NCBI GenBank assembly: GCA_038503065.1
Contig: JBCAMK010000001.1
Span: forward strand, 1,674,001-1,738,000
Direction: 5' to 3'
From: Paragyromitra xinjiangensis
Lineage: Eukaryota > Ascomycota > Pezizomycetes > Pezizales > Discinaceae
Length of the DNA stretch: 64,000 nucleotides
Part shown: positions 11,678 through 21,275 of the stretch, one piece after another
Layout: the number at the start of each line of letters is the position of its first letter
Numbering within the stretch: the first letter of the stretch is position 1
The notes under the pieces: generated by a model
What the model saw: the letters and a program-made list of their open reading frames with translations, nothing else
Told to the model about the DNA's origin: nothing
Databases searched by the model: none
Program-made: the position numbers and the translations under genes

Positions 11678-12476
11678 TCCACTCTTAGCAAATACAATGC
11701 AAACCCTACCACCGAACACCTGTCAGCTGCTAAACGTGTTCTTCGTTACCTTCAACAAACCCGTTCTCTCAGTTTAGTTTACCACCCGCTTCACTCCAAT
11801 ACATCTATCTTGGAGGGCTTTACCGACTCCGATTGGGCAGGAGATAGAGATGACAGAAAATCAACATCAGGATATGTGTTTACCATGGCCAACACAGCCA
11901 TATCATGGAGGTCTCGAAAGCAAGAATTTGTCGCAATTTCAACTACCGAAGCTGAGTACATCGCGTGCTCAGAAACAACAAAAGAAGCCATTTGGTTACG
12001 TCGATTGCTAAATGAACTCCAACCCACTGGTACTGAACCAAATACACCATTACCACAAATCATATACGCCGACAATCAAAGCTCGATCAAGCTTACTGAA
12101 AACCCACGTTTCCATGACCGGTCCAAGCACATTGATATCAAATATCATTTCACACGCGACATGTATGAAAAAGGGCTGATTCAGCTTACATATTTACCCT
12201 CTGTTGAGATGACAGCAGACATCATGACAAAGGCACTGGCCAAGGAGTTGCATTGGAGGCATGTAGACGGTATGGGATTGAAGGATGTGAAGAATTTGTA
12301 ATTTGAGTATTGCGTATCTTGTTGGCAGTCTTGGGATCACTCTTTTTCCTATATACCCCTTTTTAGGTTTTTTAACGAGGTTCCTAAGGCTTGTCATTGT
12401 TCTGTATGTGTGCGTTTATTGGAGGGATATACTTGGGCTCAGTGGGAGTCATTGGGATGATTAGAAAGAGTGGGAG

Positions 12477-12675
12477 TGTTGAAAATGGGCTTCCTAATCG
12501 GGGATTGATGGAAGGCTCTAGTAGAGACTAGAGAATGAGGTCGGAAGTTCCGGAACCTGTGAAGAAATTTTCTTGTACACTAGCTGCGTGTGCAGCCTAT
12601 AAATTCGGGGTCAGTACCTCAGTAGGAGGCATATCAATAAAGTCTTCTTTCACCTCTCGATCTCTAAAAACTACA
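12477..12675 (+). repeat. Probable copia 3' LTR
   Basis: A purine-rich tract (AGAAAGAGTGGGAG, about 12,462-12,476) is followed by TGTTGAAAATGG, a typical copia LTR start. A TATA box (TATAAA, 12,598-12,603) lies inside. The 3' end is placed at ...AAAACTACA (12,675) by the TG...CA rule. The sequence beyond it is a separate retroposon fragment. The copia 5' LTR is outside the window, so the end point is uncertain by tens of bases. Confidence 0.5.
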
Positions 12676-12717
12676 AATGATGTTAGTAGTAGTAGTAGTA
12701 ATTCATTTACGAATACA
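12676..12717 (-). repeat. Micro-copy of the GGTTGGATGCG retroposon family
   Basis: Read on the minus strand the sequence is GTTGTATTCGTAAATGAATT followed by (ACT)n. This matches the 3' end of the 1.08-kb retroposon at 44,020-45,098 (GTTGGATACGTAAATGAATT, then (ACT)n) with two or three mismatches. It lies between the copia LTR and a second, longer copy of the family. No target duplication could be seen for it. Confidence 0.5.
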
Positions 12718-12731
12718 ACGATATTGAATTA

Positions 12732-13031
12732 GATAGATACATGTAGATAGATAGATAATTCATACACGCATCCAACCCTAATTATAAGCTTAAGGTTATG
12801 GCGGTCAACTAACTAACACACAAAACAAACAAACAAAACAAAACAAAAATAAGAACAAAATGAAATAAAAAAATAAACACCAAAAAATACAAATTTCCCC
12901 TTTTTCCCTTCTTAACCTAACATCCCCATTCCCATCCTTTTATCTGTCCAAATCTCCATACCCCCATTCTAACTCCTCGTCATCATTTTCCCGTTCCTCT
13001 CTTGGTTGCCTTCGTATCATAACAAATTCTT
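12732..13031 (-). mobile_element. 5'-truncated retroposon copy, 300 bp
   Basis: The unit is flanked by a perfect 14-bp direct repeat, ACGATATTGAATTA, at 12,718-12,731 and 13,032-13,045, as expected of a target-site duplication. On the minus strand it ends with a T/G-rich tract, GTTAGTTAG, CATAACC, GGGTTGGATGCGTGTATGAATT and an (ATCT)n tail. The 3' end of the ORF-bearing unit at 44,020-45,098 has the same landmarks. Upstream of the T/G tract the minus strand reads the last 30 or so codons of some ORF (ending ELEWGYGDLDR, stop near 12,940) that does not obviously match the 272-codon ORF. No RT is present. Confidence 0.75.
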
Positions 13032-13045
13032 ACGATATTGAATTA

Positions 13046-13929
13046 CTAAGGACGAAAAAAGGCTCGAGTGTTCGATCAGGTCCTCCATCTCCTGAGTCGT
13101 GGAGACGGTCTAGGTCACCACTAAGTGCTTCCAGCTCCTAGTGCTGTCTCATGCCCAGCCTACTTTGTAAACGTAAACGCGCGAGGTAGTTATACACAAA
13201 TCTTAAGCTTGACATCAAGTATCGAAGGTTGGGCATGAGACAGCTCCTAGCGCTTCCGGATCCTCCATACACATTCGTAATCTATCTAGAAGCCCTTTTT
13301 AACAATCAAGGTACTTAATAGAGGTGTTTTTCAAATGTTATCCCAGGCCTCAAAATAACCATCAAAAGGATAATGCAACCTGAGAACCCAGGTTGGAAGA
13401 AAATGATATTTAGGGCTCAAAGGACCTATAATATCTAGAGCTTGAAAATCCAAGTACCACTATTACAGAGGACCAGAAAAGACGCCATAAACACATTAAA
13501 TTCTCCACTCCGCTAGCACTTGTTGACAAAAAACGGCCAGCCAACTAGCTATTGATGACTACGATTATAGAATAAAACAAGATATCTCCAAGCAGATATC
13601 CCCTTACCGCACATATTCAACAAATGTGCTTCTTCGCCGTCTTTAATTATTATCTCACCGCTCACCAGCCTTTTACTCCTACACTTGCTCCTCAGCCACT
13701 GGCAGCAACAAGCTAATTGATTATTGCTTGATGTTGGCAAGACATTATTATGCCATGCATCATGTACCTCCACAAAAAACAAAGGAGAAAAAGAAAAAAA
13801 AAGCAGAAGTGCGATGTGGAGGCTTCACCGTGAACAAAGAGGCAAAATCAAGAAAAAGCGCTCACAAACAACCGACGGCCATACCTCATCCAAACCTCAA
13901 AGGCAAAACAAGTAGACAAAAAGCCACAA
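13046..13929. other. Intergenic, with one small MITE; no gene seen
   Basis: Apart from the palindromic element at 13,143-13,244 I see no coding region, RNA gene or repeat here. Several A-rich tracts near 13,770-13,870 probably belong to the 3' flank of the minus-strand channel gene. Confidence 0.5.
13143..13244. mobile_element. Small palindromic MITE-like element
   Basis: GCTGTCTCATGCCCAGCCT at 13,143-13,161 is inverted as AGGTTGGGCATGAGACAGC at 13,226-13,244 (one mismatch in 19). The direct repeat GCTCCTAG occurs just outside the left arm (13,134-13,141) and at the right edge (13,243-13,250), overlapping the right arm by 2 bp. This suggests an 8-bp target duplication, as made by hAT-type transposases. 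The roughly 64-bp interior is non-coding. The superfamily assignment is inference. Confidence 0.6.
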
Positions 13930-16887
13930 TTAATAAATCGGCTCATGTTCCCAATCAGGTGGCATCTCGTTCTCAGTCCACACAACCTTTCCTTTCTCAT
14001 TGACTATTGCACCTTCGTCTGAAATCCCAATAACACTGCCCGTATGTGCAGCCTCCTGTCGGGATACACCACCAACATCTCTCGGAATCCACAACACAGG
14101 TGGCTTCTTCGAAACGGCAGGGTTCAGATATGCTTCCCTTTCCACTTCTGCAGTATATGAAGCCTCGGGAAAGTCCTGGGGGACGATCTTCCTCATGGCG
14201 GCATAATTTTCGTAGGTCTCTGGGCGCAGGAACCGCGCGATTATGCTAGGGTTCTCATTTTTTGGCCCAGAAACGCCTTCAATGGGAGCAGCAACCTTGC
14301 TAGGTTCACCGCCGTTCTTGGTGACCTCTGGGGTGATTTCACCTCCGTTATCAACGCCGTTTTCGATATCGGTACCATTTTCGAGAGCAAGAAGGGATTC
14401 TTCTTCACGTTCAAGGTTCTTGGGGAGGAAGTTGAGGAGCGGTTCGACAGCGGAGGAAAGAGACATCTGGAAAAGGACGGTGAAGATGAGGAAGATGACT
14501 TGAAGGATCAAGGGGCCCACGGCTTTGCTAACACCGAACAAGCCAATCATGCAAACCTGAGCAAGGTAGACACCAGTAAGGGTTTGGTATAGCGCACGAG
14601 GATAAACAAGCCCCTTGGTATCAATATTAACGTTATAGACGAAGAGTAGGTTGTAGCGGTAGGCATAGTGCAAAAGTCCCAATCCAACGACAGCAAACCC
14701 AAGAACCAAGGGTGCAATCATAGAGTAGGTAATGGCAATAACGCAGATATTCGTGTACACAGGGAAGACAGTACCCCATCCGAGGCCCGCAAGACTAGAC
14801 CAACGATTCCACTGCTTACGCGGAGTGTTGTCGAGAAGCATGCCAAGTACTTTGTACAGGACCAATCCGGCAATCTGAAGAAGTGCGCCTGAAGAGATAG
14901 CCAGACCTTGCAAGATCATGAATGAGATATAGAAGTTGGATGCTTTGGGAAGATTCTCGGCGAGAATTCCCGCAGCCGACGACGGATTATCAGCGATTTG
15001 TTTCCCAACTGACGATGCAGCAGATGTCATTGTAGTGACGAGGAAGACCTGGATAACTTGGAAGGCAAAGTACATGTTCTGCACTTTCAGCTCGACGAAC
15101 GAGATCGATGGTTCTCCGGAAATTCTCGCCAATAGCCTAAGTACGATGGGCAAAAGCGCCATCAACACAGCCAACATGACAACCGGAAGAAGACCACTAA
15201 TAAGCCCCTTGACTTGTTGAGGCAGATCATTGATCCAACTCAAGAATGTCACCGTTTTGGTCAAGTAGGTGATGTTTGAAATCGATCCCACAACAGCGAC
15301 AGGGATGGACCAGAAGATAACGAGAGCGGTGACGGCAGCGGTGACGGCAGAACCCTTGACCAATCGCTCCCACCATTGAAGCCTGAGGTTGCTCCAGATG
15401 ACCTCGCCTGGAGTAATTCCGATATAGCGGGGTGCCATGTGAAGGGGCTTGTTGTGTGCAAGAGTCTGAAGAGCAACTTGGGCAGCCGACTGGGTCGTAA
15501 ATTCAATAAAGGCGGAATTCATTCTACAACTGTCAGCACTACTGCCAACCAAAAACAAAAGGGCAAACTCACTTAGTTCCATCACCATTCTTCTGAACAG
15601 CCTGCAATTCCTCGATCTTGGGATTCAATTCAGCGAGATGTCCACGGCACCAATCGATAGTATCAACCTATTTATCACACGTCAGGGCCACTTGAATTCA
15701 AAAATGGCTATTCTCTCCGAAATACCTTTTCTCCGACCAAAAGCTTCAATTTATGGGTAGGCCTCTTCTTCCTGTCCAACCATCTTGCAGCAACACTGCC
15801 GCTTTCACCTTCAACCTCACCATCTTCTTCAGGGGGATCATTGCCAACAGTGTCCTTCCTTCTGGCGGCATCTGCAAGCTTGATCAATTTGACTTCTGCA
15901 GCCTCGAGTTTCATGGCAGTTTTATCACGGTCCTCGACCAATTCCTCAAGCTCTTTAGTATCAGTGTTAACCCACACCCGTGTCACATTATCGAAAATTC
16001 TCCTCAGTGCTGTCTCAGTAAGGTACTTCTTAGGGATCGTGGTGATGAGTACGGTCCTAGCTGAGATACGAGTAGAATATTGTGGGGAAAGCATGTATGC
16101 TTGTCGAAGAGTGATGTAGTAGATAAGTTCACGGTAGATGGTGAAAAGAATGAAACCGAAGAAAATCCAGCCAATGAATACATGCGCATACAACCTACAT
16201 CGCGCAGTCAGCCACTGTTAAAACCAAAGCTTCCAACCCTCACCGATCCCTCCATTCTTCGAGATGAGACTAAATCTTTGAGATCATACCGATTAATATT
16301 ATCGCCCCCACTCTTAATATTACTGAAACTCAGGATATCCAGCCCGGTCTGTCCTGCACCTCCAGTGCCATTCAGGGGGAACAAGATAGGGAAAGTCAAA
16401 CAACAACCGACAAAGCAGATCGTTTGTGCCTTTTTTAGGTAACGAAGAAAGAAATAGCCATCAAGGCCATTGGTGCGAAGGACAGTCTCATCCCTAGAAT
16501 AATTTCCCTTATTAACCAGTAATCTCACAAAATAGTCAAGCAGCCGAATTGGAATACAAACTTGATTTTCCAAGCGCTCACGATCCCGCCTAGCAAACCC
16601 GAAAACCCCTTAACATTTTCAACTTCATCGACGTAACCGTCATCGTCACCGTCTACAGTTTTCAATCTCCTCCAAGGTTCTATGGTACCAACATAAGTCC
16701 TAGGGGCATAGATCCTCCTATTAGCACGGCGTAGGATTGTAAATATGAGTACAAGAACTACGAAAACAATAATATTGACTTCGAGAGTTGCGAGAAAAGC
16801 ATTGGTGGAGACGCCTCGAGCGGATGCGATGTTTGGGTCACTGGACTCGTTGACTGCCCGAGGGTAGATGGAATTCAATCCCTCCAT
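13930..16887 (-). CDS. CSC1/RSN1-family stress-gated cation channel
   Basis: Members of this family (TMEM63/OSCA relatives) are multi-pass channels or transporters of the plasma membrane or internal membranes, gated by osmotic or mechanical stress. Five exons fit with preserved phase: 16,887-16,582, 16,507-16,290, 16,194-15,726, 15,667-15,573 and 15,523-13,930, giving 893 residues, a usual length. The introns are 74, 95, 58 and 49 bp with GT-AG ends. Residues about 30-55 form the first membrane helix. GLDGYFFLRYL and CFVGCCLTFPILFPLNGTGG mark the N-terminal TM domain, and YAHVFIGWIFFGF the next helix. The cytosolic loop contains VDTIDWCRGHL and MNSAFIEF, followed by the hydrophobic 7-TM block. 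The C-terminal tail is acidic and ends near PPDWEHEPIY. The start is the first ATG in frame; the upstream GTG is ignored. Which paralogue (CSC1, RSN1 or PHM7) it is cannot be fixed from sequence alone. Confidence 0.9.
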
Positions 16888-18871
16888 CTCGAACAAAGGG
16901 AGGTCTAACACTGTATCAGCGGGAAATCTTTAAGGTTAAGAAAGAGGAAGGAGTGAAGAAAATATACATACTTTCCGGCCACGAAGCGGTGCCTGATTGC
17001 TGCTAGCAAGCAGGAGCGACAATTGTTCAAGAATGGTAACCGGTTTGGGAGACGATCTCTGGATGATGTTCGCTGTGTGTTGACGACAGGTGAGTGAGGT
17101 TTTATTTATTTACTACTTTTGATTCCGGCAGGGGCACGCGCAAGATTCTCGCTAGTAACCGAGAAAACGGGAAAAGCAAAGATTGCAACGAAAATGATAG
17201 GCACAGCCCGACTGGAAGAGATCCAGATGATGGATGATGTACGCCGATACGGCGATATAACTGGATGGGACAGACGCGTGGTGACGAACACGAAAACTGG
17301 AAGAACGGGGCAAACGAATGGATAGATAAATGAACGAATGAATGAATGAATGTATGTATGATCAAAGAGATCCGCAACCAGAGGAGAGACAGAGCAAGGG
17401 AAGTAAACGGAAATAGGAGGGATCACTGGGCTCAATGGGCGGAAACACGGACTGTTCTAGGATTATACCCAAGCAAGGGAATTAATTACCAAGGAGGATA
17501 ATGGGATTAACCAAAAAGAGCATACTTTCGTTGTTTGGGGCGTTTTCTTCTGAACTCTTTTTCCCTCAGTAGAATGGCTGGTTTCCATTCTCGCATCACT
17601 CCACAGCAGCCTACCCAACCAGAGACATGTGTGACGTGACGAATCTTCAGTCTAGTTCAAGCCAGGACCTCCAACTGGTATGGGTTTTGTTCTTGTTTGA
17701 CAACTCTCCACTCGCGAAAATGCTTGGAAAGTCTTACACGACAGCAAGCAAACGGCAAAATTGCACAATGTCAAACACACCAGATACCACGGAGTAGAGT
17801 ACGACAGCCTGCAAGCAAGCGCGCAAAAAGAAACGAAACTGCATCTCCTCCTCCGCCACCACACACACCAAAAGAGCCACAGACTCAATCGTCCACCACA
17901 AAGTTTCACAAGTTATCTTGCAAGCTGTTACAGCAACCCCCAGTGGCGAAACAAAAAAATACTCAAAGAGACTGAGATAGCAGTCTGATATCTACTAAAT
18001 CTGTGTCCCAGCTGCAGGTTCAGCTGGCCCAGGATCTCCAAGATCCCTGCTGAACGTGGCCTAGATTATCAGCGTGAGATCTTGTGTGACGGCGAGCTCC
18101 GTGTCCTTTGAACCTTGGCGATCTTAGCCGATGGTATCTTGACCTAGTGATCATGGCAAAAGTTGACCACCAAAGCAAAACACCATCGACTGTCAACCCC
18201 CCCCCGGACATGAACCCTCCTCCGAGCGCTGCTCGCAACTTTTAGTTATCACAAAGCTTTCTTTGGTCACTATACTTTTGCTAACTATTAATCACAAGTC
18301 CAACCGCACCCGTTCATGTTAGAGATTTAGAATTAGCGTTGATGGGAATTGCTTCAAGGCCCTATCGCGAGCGGACATCTTTCCGCTCGCTAGAGACTGG
18401 AAATCTAATCGCTTGCTGCTGGCGCCAGCGCCCCCAAAATTGTCTTTTAACGTAACCAAGATATACTCGATACATACACCCACCAGCACTGTGAAACCGG
18501 GTCTGTCATTCCTTATTGGGTGAATGCCTCGTGACGCTGACAATTGGTGGGGTTATGATGTAACACATGAAAACAGTTGAAAAACAAATATACACAAGCA
18601 TCTCATCGAATAGTTGACCTTGCCGTTTTTCCTTTAATTCAATTCTAATGCGCCGTCACTTTTTGACGAAATTCGGGGGCGCCAAGTCGACTTGTGCGGA
18701 TGCGACACATGAGCAGGTTCGGGTTTCGGATCGAGACAGGAAAAACAATCTTCCATAGCAAAGCCACGATGTCAAGCATGGCCTATGAAATCTGGAAAAC
18801 AGACGCGTGGCCTGAAGAGTTGCACATGGTGGCGAAAGCTTAATGACAACGACGAGTGATTCCTGCCTACA
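16888..18871. other. Intergenic region upstream of the channel gene; no gene seen
   Basis: The first few hundred bases should hold the promoter and 5' UTR of the minus-strand channel gene. A GAAT microsatellite (about 17,331-17,350), a C9 tract (18,197-18,205) and an imperfect hairpin with GTTCAGC/GCTGAAC arms near 18,018-18,055 are visible. Open frames here have no recognisable domain or consistent composition and I do not call them. Confidence 0.5.
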
Positions 18872-18873
18872 TA

Positions 18874-19100
18874 CCGTAGGGACTCGACAAATACAGACCG
18901 TTGCCAAGAAGGAGGCTTGCTATACTATACCTTTTGAGGGATCGATTTACATCAAAACAGAGGGGGAGACGGCTCAGCTGAGGCTGTCGGAGTCAGTTCA
19001 TAGAGAAACCCCCAAAAATTAGCTCAATCAACTCCGTTATTGGGATAGTATACCAGACGCCCCCTCTTGGCAACGGTCTGTATTTGTCGAGTCCCTACGG
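18874..19100. mobile_element. 227-bp MITE with 36-bp perfect terminal inverted repeats
   Basis: The arm CCGTAGGGACTCGACAAATA (18,874 onward, 36 bp to 18,909) is repeated perfectly in inverted orientation at 19,065-19,100. Weaker complementarity continues inward through CTATACTATA-like sequence. TA lies directly outside each end (18,872-18,873 and 19,101-19,102), the target duplication of Tc1/mariner-type elements. There is no transposase, so it is a non-autonomous MITE. The identity of the arms suggests fairly recent movement. Confidence 0.85.
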
Positions 19101-19102
19101 TA

Positions 19103-21220
19103 TCGATCTATCCTTAGGGCATAGAGATATGCTTAAACCGCGTGCTCTACCCGATTTACGATCTGGTGAGGCTGGTTGCTCCCAAATATCTCCTCAGCCC
19201 TCGCTTGGATTCCTGTCCCTATTTCCCTCGTGGTACCGGGGTCCGGCTTACAAGCATTGAGGCTCTTTTTATGTACTCTACACTGTTGAGCTGTAATCCA
19301 ATATCGTCAGTTACTTGCATACACATCTCTACCCTCACCATCCTAATTTCGGAAACCCAATTGCCGCAGGCGCGATAAGCACACCCCCCACAAGCACCAA
19401 TAATAGTGACCCTGAAAAATAGAAGGGTATTAGTTCTGCACACGGCCAGGATAAGCTCGTTTTGCTTCTCCATAACTTGAGTACCAGTTTTTCTATCTAT
19501 CAAGTGCGAGGCTATAGTCAAAATGGCGAGAACCAACGTCAGCCCAAAGAAGATGGGTAACCAAGGCACAAAATGACCCAACTTCGAAAAGAGTTCAAGG
19601 GGCAAGAACCCATGTAATGCTACCGATGAAGACGCAAGTTAACTGCAGTCTCTTGATGGATGTCTATAATTACATGTGCCCCTGGATTACATTTCCGACA
19701 TAGGCGCGCTACCTTGAGCAACGAGATATGTGTTTTGGGGTACGAAAATACATCTGGAACCTTATCATGGATACTGGAGGTGCACCAAATGCCCCAGTTT
19801 CCATGAAAACTCTCAGCAGCATCAAATGTCATCCAAACTTATCACCTTAACAATCAACGCGTACCTGGTCTTCCAGTCATAAAGATTCAGTAAATTTATT
19901 TCGACCTTCAAGATGAGATGAATCGAGTGGATTATTGCCACCACATGAGGAGGTAGTTAGTGTTTTGTTGTCTTATCTTGTATCATGCTGATTCCTTCCT
20001 CCTACTTTTACCATTCTATACTATCAAGAGAAATAACATCATCATGTCCTTTTCAGTAGCTAGGAAGGATGGAAACGCTGCTTTACTACAAACCATAGTG
20101 GAAATTTACCCAAGTCTTGTAAAATTTATACTTTTTTGAAAAAAGGTAGGCCGACTGTGCATGTCGTGGCTAGGCTAACGCATATATAATCACACCTTCT
20201 CACTCACAATTGAATCACTAGATTTCAGTTAAGTTTTACACAGATGAAATACCAATTACTGAAGTCAAAACTAGGATCTCCTAATCCTTCACACAACCCG
20301 TTGCAGCCGGAAAAAAAACCATGACCGATGGGTGATCTTATGAGTCGTTCCATGCGCTCGACCCCATATTTCGGACCTGCTTCGCGCTAAAGAAAGAGAA
20401 AGCAAACTATATATGTAGCAGCATCCTATGTCGGCCCTGGCCGCCCCAGAAATTTGACATTGATAATGAATTTGTTTTTGAGTCGCGCTTACCAGACCCA
20501 CTGAGCCACACGATCGCGATTCACGAACCAAGCTGGTTCTATAAAGTTTCCCGTGTTTGAATTCCCATTCCCAGCCTGCAGTTATCCATCAATCAAAGAG
20601 CAGTTCGATATATAGCAGTATGGTGTGCTGGAATTGCTTAGACATTTTCCTAGCGGGGAACATACCAATCCCGGCTTATCACACCACTTATCACACCTAT
20701 CACTAACTGTGCGATAACTCTCCAAAGAATATGCTGTATGATACTATGAAGGTGTCTACCCTTGAGGTTTTATAGTTGATATTTGCCATACAGCGAGCCT
20801 TCCGTCTCAGCTGTTGCTCGTTTCTCTAATCATTCCCCGGCATTTAGATTCCAATGTTTGCTTGTCCATGACCGCTCAGGCCTACTTCTGCCCATACCCC
20901 GTAAACTGGAACCACATCATTAAAAAATCATAACCGCATCCTATAATAATTGAGTAAGGATCAGCTAGGTCACAAGGGCGCAATAATCTCAGAAATGCGT
21001 CCATTTTGATCACAATTAGTCACTCGGTTGTGACGCTACAATTGTGGTTGTTTTACTTTATGTGTCTATTTCGTACTTTATATGTCTATTTCGTTGGGCA
21101 CATGACAATGTTAAACGTGCTCATGCTCACGATACCTATAGATATGGTGAATTTTCAAAGCTCGAAGAATATATCACAAAATATGACTGCATGACACGCC
21201 CATCCTCCCTAACACAGTAT
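19103..21220. other. Intergenic; no confident gene
   Basis: Two minus-strand open frames at 19,219-19,605 and 19,620-19,832 include a hydrophobic stretch (FFGLTLVLAILTIA) but no recognised family. A tRNA-like A-box motif (TGGCTCAGTGGG, minus strand, about 20,490-20,505) occurs without a convincing tRNA fold. A short direct duplication of TATGTCTATTTCGT-like sequence lies near 21,060-21,095. Confidence 0.4.
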
Positions 21221-21235
21221 TTAGACCCACCTACA

Positions 21236-21260
21236 GATAGATAAATCATACACGCATCTA
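21236..21260 (-). mobile_element. 25-bp retroposon tail with 15-bp target duplication
   Basis: The insert reads TAGATGCGTGTATGATTTATCTATC on the minus strand (25 bp across two joined segments). This matches the last bases of the GGTTGGATGCGTGTATGAATT family plus a short ATCT tail. It is flanked by TTAGACCCACCTACA at 21,221-21,235 and again at 21,261-21,275. It is the shortest copy seen and looks like an extreme 5' truncation. Confidence 0.7.
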
Positions 21261-21275
21261 TTAGACCCACCTACA

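Larger units (their letters stand above)
7615..12301 (+). pseudogene. Copia integrase-RT-RNase H polyprotein, split by an insertion
   Basis: From 7627 a long open frame carries the pre-integrase zinc finger (LWHQRFGHLG ... CSVCIKAK), the integrase DDE residues (Asp in HSDLCRPLP, Asp in CDNGKGEYDN, Glu in HKNGVSERM), and a complete copia RT with KWVYKTK, APVAKLTTFR, GLKQAPRLWF and the catalytic LLYVDDILIVS. The frame is broken at 9986 by a 1.69-kb TIR element and resumes at 11,678 with TLSKYNANP. RNase H then follows with FTDSDWAGDRDDRKSTSGY, IYADNQSSIKL and RSKHIDIKYHF, ending at TAA 12,299-12,301. Apart from the insertion this part shows no frameshift or stop, so the interruption looks recent. 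Confidence 0.88.
5211..12675 (+). mobile_element. Ty1/copia retrotransposon, interrupted twice
   Basis: Gag zinc knuckle, protease, integrase, reverse transcriptase and RNase H occur in the copia order on the plus strand, followed by a polypurine tract and a probable 3' LTR. The element is interrupted by array-bearing TIR elements at 5262-7062 and 9987-11677. Removing each insert with one 2-bp duplication joins the reading frame exactly (codons GCG-AAG-TAC at the first site, GTC-TCC-ACT at the second). The 5' LTR and most of gag are missing because the gypsy element occupies the left side. About 4 kb of true copia sequence remains, and apart from one in-frame stop it is well preserved. Confidence 0.85.

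Noticed and set aside
19219..19832. Possible two-exon minus-strand membrane protein
   Set aside because: One hydrophobic stretch and two Cys pairs, but no recognised family and no clear splice junction between the two frames.
20280..20531. tRNA-derived SINE on the minus strand (A-box-like TGGCTCAGTGGG)
   Set aside because: No convincing B box at the right distance, no cloverleaf, no tail and no flanking duplication.
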